From the NCBI GenBank assembly GCA_033182465.1, contig CP137319.1, positions 3,162,001 through 3,226,000 of the forward strand: DNA of 64,000 nucleotides. The letters run 5' to 3'. The notes beneath the pieces were generated by a model. That model was not told the origin of the DNA. It saw nothing but the letters and a program-made list of their open reading frames with translations, and made no database searches. This document shows positions 56,376 to 64,000 of the stretch, piece by piece. A program made the translations under genes and the position numbers. Every line of letters starts with the position of its first letter. Position 1 is the stretch's first letter. This stretch comes from Sanghuangporus weigelae (taxonomy: Eukaryota > Basidiomycota > Agaricomycetes > Hymenochaetales > Hymenochaetaceae).

Positions 56376-57196
56376 TCAGATCTTCCCGTGTCCTCCGTCC
56401 TCGTAAAATTTCACCATGCGCCTCACGAGCACATCGAGCCCCGTTAGCCACCGACTGAGCTCCTCATCAAGTTTCTCCTGTGAGCCACCTTGAGCAATCC
56501 TCAATAAGAAATCCCGACGATACGGACATGCGTGCAGCGCTGCTTGGACAACAGTACGTATTGCGAATCCATGATGGTGTCGTAGCACAGAGTCATACGC
56601 ACGTGAGAAGCACGGTTGAAGTTTCTCTTCGCGCGGGTTTGCACGCACATCCTGCAAAGCGCGGCATGTGAAGAGGAGCCCGCTTAGGAAATCAATATTG
56701 AACGGAATTGTCTAAGTAATCCAAAGCGGAAACCTACCGTAAGAGTCGACGGAGACAGCCTGTTCCATGTTTGCTTCGGCATCCCTGTTCACTCTGAACG
56801 AGCCTCTCCAGGGTGTGGCATTCTTGGGGTTTCGACGTGAAGACTGTTCTGACGCCCTAAAGAAAGACATGGCGAATATTAAGCGCAGTCGTAACGGTAT
56901 CACACGATGACGAACGTGAATGTTGCCTTTAATGTCGGCCTGGACGAAAGAGAATATTCCGATGCCCAATAGATCTACAATCTCGGCGCAGGTGAGTGAG
57001 CCAGATCCATTACTTCTGAGATTTCGGTCTGACCAAACATTCCTACGAGACCGTCAGATGCTTCGAGAAACTCGGCGGTCGGGATGCCAGCATCTGTGAC
57101 CGGTATATCGGCGAAGGACTACGATGAAATAATTAGCACGAAGTTCACTGACCGCGTAGCTCGTCGCACCTTTACAATCTCAAAATAAGGAGCCAT
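56376..57196 (-). CDS. glycolipid transfer protein (GLTP), 198 residues
   Basis: Exons in transcript order: 57196-57170, 57118-57034, 56974-56916, 56856-56738, 56682-56376; phases close to 198 codons plus stop. The protein starts MAPYFEIVKSFADIPVTDAG, then EFLEASDGLVGMFDLLG, then FSFVQADIKGNIHGVR with the conserved Asp and Asn of the sugar headgroup site. The end has HHGFAIRTVVQAAL and ACPYRRDF, with the conserved His, as in GLTP (usual length about 200). GLTPs are cytosolic all-helical proteins that carry one glycolipid between membranes. The exon-4 segment reads GCLRRLLRGLLFTC where relatives have GLLWLLRGL; the key Trp therefore appears as Arg (R94). Confidence 0.8.
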
Positions 57197-57950
57197 GCCA
57201 ATAGCTGTGATAGCAAACAAGATATGCAGAGCGATTGGTGCTGATCGCAGAGAAAAGTGTCTATTTATTCCTATTGGTAGTGAACAGAAAGGAATTGCAG
57301 ATGATGGAGAGTTGGGGTCTAATATTGAGGCAGGCAAGTCGACCTTGAGTCGCCTGTTGGATGCAAGGAGGCAACGGCACAGCCATTACCCACGCATTTA
57401 TTTTAAGTTTTAAGATGATAAAACACTTCATACCCAGCACGTGATTATGGTTGCGTCGCGGTTGTTGTCGTTAGCTATCAGTTTCCAGTTTTTTTACGAC
57501 CAGGAAGAGGGATTAAATTTGCCCAAAGCTCGTTGAGTAAAGAGCCTTTGTAGAAGGTTTAGCGAACGAGGATGGAGGCTTCTTTTGTTTACGTTGCCCG
57601 TTCACAAACCGGATTACTACACCGGAGTCTGCTTGCAATGCACATCGAGTGTACGCATCTCTTTCCCGAACCCAACTACATGGCCAGGTGAAGATAAACG
57701 CAGCAGGGAAGAAGCTCGAGGAACAGTGTCGGAGCGGTGACTGTTTGCACGTATCACCTCTTCGAAACAATCGAATCTGTATCTTGCTTAGATCCTTCGA
57801 TTCCTTGTGAACTTTGTGAGGTACGCGATGAAATGCCTTACGCAGCCATTTATTTTCGGACTGAACATTGTGAAGATTTCCGCAGACAACCCTCCTCTGT
57901 TCACTACTGCGCGCCTCTACGAGCTTTCTGATGCATGGGCTCCCAAAAGT
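57197..57950. other. divergent intergenic region between GLTP and Argonaute
   Basis: About 0.75 kb that holds the GLTP promoter and the far-upstream region of Argonaute. A CACGTG site lies at about 57438. The minus-strand frame 57513-57770 has no support. Confidence 0.45.
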
Positions 57951-57958
57951 ATAAAGGG
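57951..57958 (+). promoter_or_regulatory. TATA box of the Argonaute gene
   Basis: TATAAAGG, 99 bp upstream of the start codon at 58057, with a pyrimidine-rich leader (CTTCTCATCTTCATTC) between them. Confidence 0.55.
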
Positions 57959-58056
57959 AGGCCCGTTTCCTCGATGAATCCCCATCCTCAGCTACAGTTT
58001 CTTCTCATCTTCATTCGAAATCATCGAGCTTTGCTACTTCTGAACTGTACAAAATC

Positions 58057-60949
58057 ATGAGCCAGCACAGTGGGAATGGACACGGCTACGGCATGCCACC
58101 CCTCGCTCGCTCGGGTGCTCCGTCTCTTCGAACATCTTCTGGCGGCGTCGAAATTTACAACCCACGTGGCCAGGCATCGGCGCAGCCGACGGTCTCTAGT
58201 AGTGACCTCTCGGATCTCGTCTCGCGCCTCCAGAAGCTCTCCACATCGGACGACGACAAGGTCAAGCGCCCAGGTTTCGGCAAGCGTGGCTCCAGCATCG
58301 CTTTGCGTGCCAATCTTTTCCAGCTGGATTACCCGAAGGACGTCGTCTTGTGCGACTACAAAATCAGGATCGAACCGAACATTCCGAAGGAGGCCGTCGA
58401 CTTGCGCAGGCACGTTGTCGCCGAATTCGCTCAGTCTCAGGAATTGTCGCAGTTCGTGCAGGGCATCGCTCATGACGGAGTGGGTCGCCTCATCGCAAAG
58501 CTGCCGCTGCCGAAAAACTTTCAGGTCACGGTGACAGCGCCGGCCCCGTCGTCCGAGGAACTGGACGCACGCTCGCATGATATTCCGTACTTTGTCACAC
58601 TTGTCGGACCTAAGCCCCTCAAAGCGGCAGACCTCGCTGGGTAAAGCCCGCCCTTCGACCGTAATCTAATATTGATACTGACTCCTTCCACCAACAGGTA
58701 CCTGCGTGGTGAGAATCCCGACTACGACCCGGAGCCTATTGTCTCGGCTTTCAATCTGATCGTTATGGCGCACGCGTCTCGCACTGGTTTTCGCGCACTC
58801 ACGAAGAATGCGTACTATTTCGACCCAAATGCGGACACGGGCGTGCCTACACGCCCTGGCATCAAGGTCGTCAACGGTTTCTTCGCTTCGGTCCGCCCGG
58901 TTCATAAGTCCCTCATGATCAATGTAAATACGTGCATGAGCGCGTTTTATGTCCCGCGCAGCATGACCGATGCTCTGCGCGAGTTCATGCAGCAATCTCG
59001 CGGTGCCGTACCCCAGAGGTTCTTCGGAAACATGAAAGTTGTCACCAGCTACCTCGGGTACGACAGGCGCAACACCGTGAAGGCGATCGGACCAAGCACG
59101 GCGAGGAGGACGAAAATCCAGAGCAAGGAATTTGGAAATATCACAGTGGAGGAATATTTCCTGAAGAGTAGGTGATTTAAGGACTAAATGGGAATGCTGC
59201 TGACTATTGCATAGGATTCCGTATCGCACTGCGCAATGCGGATGACCTTCCCGTGGTGAATGTCGGGAAAGAGGGCAAGGACATGTTCGTGCCAGCCGAG
59301 TTATGCAAGATTGTCCCCGGCACGCTTTTCTCGGGCGAGCTGAAGTCTAGGGAGAGTGCAGCCCTGTGTGCTGCAAACAACAAGACGCCAGCTGGCCATG
59401 CACAAACAATCACTATCAAGGGCCTCCGTCTCCTGGGCTTTGAGGACGGAGCACTTCCGATGGCCAGTTTCGGGATCAAAATCTCGACAAATATGGCTGT
59501 TGTCGCGGCTCGCGTTCTGCCCGCACCGTCGGTAGTGTATCCTTCGGGCCGCGCACAGGTCGTCAATGGATCTTGGACGACGCGGGGCATCCAGTTCGCA
59601 AAGCCTTCAGAGCTCAAACGCATCGCAGTCGTGGTTTTAAAGGATGGAAACATGGAAGAGTCCGACAGCTCGCTCGAGGTGCAGGTGCGCGAGGCAGTCA
59701 AGGCACTGCTTGGAAAATGTCGGCAATGTGGCATGAACGTCGATCCAGACTTCATCATACAAGTGATCCAACTCCGCCGTCCGAGTCGAGAGGATCCGTA
59801 CCGCGACGAGGATGTGGACAAAGTGTCAAACTTGTTGGAATCGCTACCAGGCAAGCCCCAGATGGTCCTCGCCCTCATGGCAAATAGGGATAAGCACATC
59901 TATGCGGGACTCCACCGGTACTTTGATGTCAGCCAGGGCTTCCAGTCGGTATTTGGCCTTATTGAGAACATGCTGGACAAAGAGGGTCGTGATCAGTATC
60001 TGGCCAATCTCGCTCTTAAGATCAACACGAAGCTTGGTGGGGTCAACCACCGGCTGGAGCCTGCTTCCCTGAAATGGCTTGCAAACACGATGGTGGTCGG
60101 GCTTGATGTGGTTAAACCGAGTGGGAATGCGGTCGAGGGTGCGCCTGATATTGCGGCGGTTGCGGCGTCGTGCGACATGAACTTCGCGCAGTACCATGCA
60201 AGCGTATCCCTTCAGGGTCCAAAACAAGAGGTGAGTTCTTATTTTTATGCAATTATGCAGGCGTCTGATGCAGGTATTCATAGATAGTTGAAAACTTGCG
60301 CAGTATGATTCTGGAACGCTTGAAGGACTACCGTGAGAGGATGGACTCGTTCCCTGAGCGCATCCTTATATTCCGTGCCGGTATTTCGGATGGCCAGCAC
60401 GCACGGGTAATGGCCACGGAGATTAAGCAGCTGAACGAAGCATTCAGTGGATTGAAGAAATACAAGCCGAAATTGACTTACATCGCTTGTAGCAAGGGTC
60501 ACCAGACTCGGTTCTATCCTACGAAGGCGGAAGACGCGGACAGGACGTCGAACTCTCTGGCTGGGACAGTCGTAGACCAGGGTGTGACGAGCGTTTATGA
60601 CTACGACTTCTACTTGCAGGCTCATGCGGGCACGCAAGGAATTGCTCGTGCGGCTCACTATACGGTCCTCCATGACGACAACAAGTTCTCTCCCGATGCT
60701 CTGCAGCAGGGTGTGAACGACATGTCTCACTTGTGGGCGGCGTCGACGAAGAGTGTGAGCCTGGCACCGCCGGCTTATTGGGCAAGCCGCGCGTGTGCTC
60801 GCGCACGTTTGTATTTGCACAAGGTGATGTCGCCTGTCGAGGGCAGTAAGGAAGCCAGGATGTCGTCTCAGGATGTCATTGGTAGGGCAAAGGGACTCTG
60901 GAGGGACGGAGTCCATGACGCGCTCAAGAACACTATGTTCTACGCGTGA
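58057..60949 (+). CDS. Argonaute (PAZ-PIWI) protein, 911 residues, slicer tetrad altered
   Basis: Exons 58057-58640, 58698-59167, 59215-60230 and 60284-60949 join to 911 codons plus stop; ATG 58057 is the first after the TATA box. A Gly/Ser-rich N-terminus (about 65 residues) precedes the N domain (RPGFGKRGSSIALRANLFQL). Then come the linker, with FRALTKNAYYFD, the PAZ domain (about 250-370, VTSYLGYDRRNTVKAIG, ITVEEYFLKRF), the second linker, MID (ALMANRDKHIYAGLHRYFDV, LALKINTKLGGVNH) and PIWI. Catalytic positions: Asp649 (VVGLDVVKP) and Glu690 (KQEIVEN) are kept; the third Asp is Ala722 (LIFRAGISDGQ) and the His is Ser858 (PAYWASRAC). It should bind small RNAs but probably cannot cut targets. 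In MID the TQC motif is replaced (GFQSVF). Family role: RNA silencing. Confidence 0.93.
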
Positions 60950-61219
60950 GCGATGAAGAGTCGTAAATCAGCTTGAAGTAGGCATGCGTGAAAGACTGGT
61001 AGACAAATCTTGTATTATATCGTGAACAAGTGCAAGAATGCACAAAATAGTCAGTCGAAATCTTGAATTATGAGCCGGCTCTGGTCTCGATTAGACCTGA
61101 ACAAGCTAAATCTGCTCTAATGATACTTGCCGCTTTTGCCTTGCTTTTCTCGTCTCATAGGAAGATCACTGTAACTCAATCGCAGCAAGCGCTGCAGACG
61201 ACCCCCGGTAAGCCCGTGC

Positions 61220-61345
61220 CTTGTCAGACTCGTAGGGTTCCGCGCGTATCGTATACGATACGCGCGTATATTTTCCAAGCTTATACGCCTACGGTCGTAT
61301 AAAATACACGCGTATATTATACGGCGTATACGGCGTATACGGGAC
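61220..61345. repeat. CGTATA-rich, partly palindromic low-complexity tract
   Basis: Dense copies of CGTATA / TATACG on both strands, including the palindrome CGTATCGTATACGATACG (about 61247-61264) and the repeat GGCGTATACGGCGTATACGG (about 61322-61341). It lies between the Argonaute 3' end and the large palindrome. Confidence 0.75.
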
Positions 61346-61415
61346 CATACTAACAATACAAAATTTTTACTTTTGCGCGTCATGTTTGGGCCTAGAAAAT
61401 ACTTTCATTTTGTTC

Positions 61416-62507
61416 CTTACAGCCAGTTGCAAAATTGTTGGCAATCACGTGATTTCACCACTTTTCTCGCCATGAGAGTCTCAAAACACAGATAAAATCA
61501 TATCTCACCTAAATCTCAACGGTTTCACATCATCTAAGTTGCTAAATTCATCTTTTCGAAAGGGATTTCGTTTAGGAAAAACGATCGAGAAAATGGAGCA
61601 AAAAAGGACCCTAAAATGGCGAAAATATCATTTTTTGCCTCTTCCTTGCATGTGCAATTTTTTCTGTGATCCCTACTGGTCCAGCACCTCCCCAAAGCTA
61701 TCCAGAATGATAATATGATTATAAAATGAATTTACAGACTGAGTTTGAGTTGAATTGTGTACCAGAATGTGCTGCTTTGAGCCATGCCTGAATCACTCAA
61801 AACTCATCATTTCCCCCTAGCCTCCCAGGCTCCAGGAAAAATTCTTACAGGCCAGATTCATGCATGTAAATTCATTTTAGATATAATAGACTAGGTTTAT
61901 GTGCTAGCTAGGTCCTCAGCATCCACTAGTGAGCTGGCCTGAACAAGTGATTCTGGTTGTATGCATCATTTTAGACAGCATCTTCCCAGCTCACCAGTGG
62001 ATGCTGAGGCCCTAGCTAGTGCACAAACCTAGTCTATTACACCTAAAATGAATTTACATGCATGAATCTGGCCTGTAAGAATTTTTCCTGGAGCCTGGGA
62101 GTCTAGGGGGAAATGATGAGTTTTGAGTGATTCAGGCATGGCTCAAAGCAGCACATTCTGGTACACAATTTAACTCAAACTCAGTCTGTAAATTCATTTT
62201 ATAATCATATTATCATTCTGGATAGCTTTGGGGAGGTGCTGGACCAGCAGGGATCACAGAAAAAAATGCATATGCAAGGAAGAGGCAAAAAACGATATTT
62301 TTGCCTTTTGGGGGTCATGTTTTGCTCCATTTTCTCGATCGTTTTTCCTAAACGAAATCCCTTTCGAAAAGATGAATTTAGCAACTTAGATGATGTGAAT
62401 CCGTTGAGATTTGGGTGAGATATGATTTTATCTGTGTTTTGAGGATCTCATGGCGAGAAAAGTGGTGAAATCACATGATTGCCAACAATTTTGCAACTAG
62501 CTGTAAG
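61416..62507. repeat. 1092-bp near-perfect palindromic (foldback) element
   Basis: Arms 61416-61937 and 61986-62507 are both 522 bp and nearly exact inverted copies, with a 48-bp loop at 61938-61985. Both ends carry CTTACAG(C)...TTGCAAAATTGTTGGCAAT pointing inward. Small differences exist (for example TATGTGCTAGCTAGGTCC against GTGCACTAGCTAGGGCC). It has no credible coding frame. I see no target-site duplication. It resembles a foldback or large MITE-like non-autonomous DNA element. Confidence 0.85.
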
Positions 62508-63216
62508 ATGCGGAAACAGAATGTTGCCAAAGTCATAGAAGATACGGCCATGGATCGCCTGAAAGCAGCTCCGGATATGACTATCCACGAATCCTTCGAG
62601 AGTTAAGTTGAATGGGAGCTCAATTTGGCTCGTGATCCCTCTGGTCAATATGCTCAGGAGAACCACAAAGAGGACAATAATGCCAAGCAGATGGTAGTCA
62701 CTGGTTCCCAGGGTTCCTTCATCAACATCTCCCAGATGTCTGTTTGCGTCGGTCAGCAATCCGTGGAAGGGAAGTGTATCCCGTTCGGCTTCAGACATCG
62801 AACACTACCACACTTCATGAAGGATGATTTCAGTCCAGAGGCACCGGGTTTCATTGAGAATTCCTACTTGCGTGGATTAACACCGCAAGAGTTCTTCTTT
62901 CACGCCATGGCGGGTCACGAGGGATTAATTGACACGGCTGTCAAGACGGCGGAGATTGGCTACATCCAACGGTGGCTTGTCAAGACTCTAGAAGACCATG
63001 GTACATTATGACGGGACTGTTCGGAACTCGTTGGGTAATCTCATACAGTTCGTCTATGGCAAAGATGGCATGGATGAGACTTTCATTGAGAGACAGAGCA
63101 TTAAAACGTTCGGTATCAATGATCGCGAATTCGAGCATCGCTACTGTGTCAATGTTACAGATCCAAAGGTGGCTTCCTTCTTATTGCCCGCCGATCGCCC
63201 TCTGAGTGCCCACTGA
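62508..63216 (+). pseudogene. RNA polymerase II largest subunit (RPB1) fragment, intronless, broken
   Basis: From 62508 the frame reads MRKQNVAKVIEDTAMDRLKA and then a TAA stop at 62604-62606 inside [15 protein letters not shown]. The same frame continues through [37 protein letters not shown] and [20 protein letters not shown]. At about 62997 it shifts frame and goes on as [20 protein letters not shown] and REFEHRYCVNVTD. This is about 220 residues of the funnel/bridge-helix part of RPB1 (roughly residues 690-910 in yeast numbering). Several highly conserved residues are changed (GGREG to AGHEG, GKRI to GKCI). It starts directly at the end of the palindrome. It has no introns, no promoter and neither end of the gene. 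Confidence 0.85.
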
Positions 63217-63310
63217 GCATCCTCTGAGCGCCCGCTGAGCGCCCTCGGATCGCCCTCAAATTGTCCGCCGATCACCCACCGATCGCCCGCTGAGCGCCCA
63301 CTGAGAGTCA
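63185..63310 (+). repeat. imperfect GCCCxCTGAGC / CCGATCGCC short-unit repeat
   Basis: About ten degenerate copies of a GAT/GAG-CGCCC-x-CTGAG type unit follow the RPB1 fragment (for example CGCCCGCTGAGCGCCC at two places). GC-rich against the AT-rich DNA on either side. The last residues of the RPB1-fragment frame (ADRPLSAH) are already encoded by it. Confidence 0.75.
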
Positions 63311-63393
63311 AACTTATTTTTTCTTTGTCAGAATAATAAAAAGAATTTTAAATTTCTTCCTATCAAAGACATAAAATTTCGGCAATAACTAAA

Positions 63394-64000
63394 CTTACAG
63401 CTAATTGCAAAATTGTTGGCAATTTGGAAAATCACGTGTATTTTTGATGCAAAGTGCATCCTGGATGAGCAAAAAAAAACAAAATAGTGAATATCTCAGT
63501 CAATACAGCACATAAAAATCTGATATAATCATGTAAAAAAACCTGCTCGAAAATGCGCTCCAGTACATATAAAAATGTCTGGGTTTTGTTGAGTATGTAC
63601 TTCGCTACTAAAAAGATAGCATCATAATGCTAAATCCTTGTCATGCCCTCCGTTCAGTGTAAAAATCATAGCTTGCCCAACATCATCCGGAAAAATCTGA
63701 TTCAAGTTTGATAAATCAGGCCAGCCCAGTGGGCACCTGTACGCAACTCCTCGAGGCTCCCTGACATGATTGTGGTAGTGAAACTGGGTGGTTTGTTGTC
63801 ACTCCTGCTCACAGAACTCTCCCCTACTTCATTGCATCTGTCATAACTCACGCATTTGGACACCAAAAAATCTGATTGTTTCTGCTAAAAAGACAGCAGC
63901 ATAGGCGCTTTCAGCCAAGACAGTAGCTGAGCTGACTTAGGCTTAGGTGTGGCTACATTACTTGTACTATCTACCAATCAGACTTGAAACCACCCCGGTG
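63394..64000 (+). mobile_element. start of a second element with the same terminal sequence (runs off window)
   Basis: CTTACAGCTAATTGCAAAATTGTTGGCAAT at 63394-63423 repeats the left terminus of the palindromic element in the same orientation (two short matches of fewer than 20 bases each around one or two changes). It is followed by a CACGTG-like site, as in the first element (ATCACGTGAT against AATCACGTGT), then by unrelated AT-rich DNA to the window end. It has no coding frame. The other end would be outside the window. Confidence 0.5.

Noticed and set aside
57513-57770. 85-codon minus-strand frame between GLTP and Argonaute
   Set aside because: Lies in the shared promoter region and has no family signal.
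58021-58578. 185-codon and 187-codon antisense frames over Argonaute exons
   Set aside because: Arg-rich reverse-frame shadows of GC-biased coding DNA; the sense strand has clear domain motifs.
62236-62418. 60-codon frame in the right arm of the palindrome
   Set aside because: No family signal; the left arm does not preserve it as a frame, and the DNA is explained by the inverted repeat.
62625-63216. RPB1 frames as a working RNA polymerase II gene
   Set aside because: Only about 220 of some 1700 residues, one internal stop at 62604 and one frameshift near 62997, substitutions at invariant residues, no promoter or introns.
63185-63310. Short-unit array as a CRISPR
   Set aside because: Units are degenerate and directly adjacent, with no unique spacers, in a eukaryotic genome.

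Overview
The window looks like nuclear DNA of a basidiomycete fungus, most likely an Agaricomycete. Nearly every gene is interrupted by introns of about 45-70 nt with GT...AG ends. The protein families also fit: glycine cleavage T protein, Nop8, glycolipid transfer protein, a BEACH protein, an RNAi Argonaute, a hybrid synthetase with tailoring enzymes, and membrane-protein families common in mushrooms. Exon joins given here were worked out by hand from reading frame, splice signals and remembered family sequences. Where a full exon list is given, the phases close on one continuous frame. No tRNA, rRNA or CRISPR array was recognised.

Layout. 1-1062 is the 3' end of a von Willebrand A (vWA) type gene. 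1948-2567 starts a second vWA-like gene. 3.1-12.0 kb reads as a very long, many-exon, Ser/Pro-rich disordered protein with a tandem unit of about 1.65 kb. 12.3-20.0 kb (minus) is a BEACH/WD40 protein. 20.3-21.8 kb is an acidic protein with a Cys4 motif. 23.0-35.2 kb is a biosynthetic-type cluster: an FAD monooxygenase, an adenylation-carrier-ketosynthase-AT-like synthetase of about 1501 residues, a condensation-type acyltransferase (all minus), and a plus-strand multi-pass membrane protein. 35.2-39.2 kb is gene-poor. 39.2-42.6 kb holds a divergent Nop8/GCV1 pair. 43-49 kb holds an unrecognised family of small proteins with a shared FDNGP core, including two almost identical genes in inverted orientation. 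49.5-54.0 kb has poorly resolved genes. 55.1-57.2 kb has an alpha/beta hydrolase and a glycolipid transfer protein. 58.1-60.9 kb is an Argonaute. 61.2-64.0 kb is repeat DNA: a 1092-bp near-perfect palindrome, a broken intronless fragment of an RPB1 copy, and the start of a further related element.

Most interesting: the Argonaute has lost two of four slicer residues (D-E-A-S instead of D-E-D-H) and lies next to a long potential hairpin; the synthetase carries an AT-like domain without its nucleophile; the FDNGP family is locally expanded with a near-identical inverted pair; and a whole multi-exon block has been tandemly repeated inside one disordered gene.
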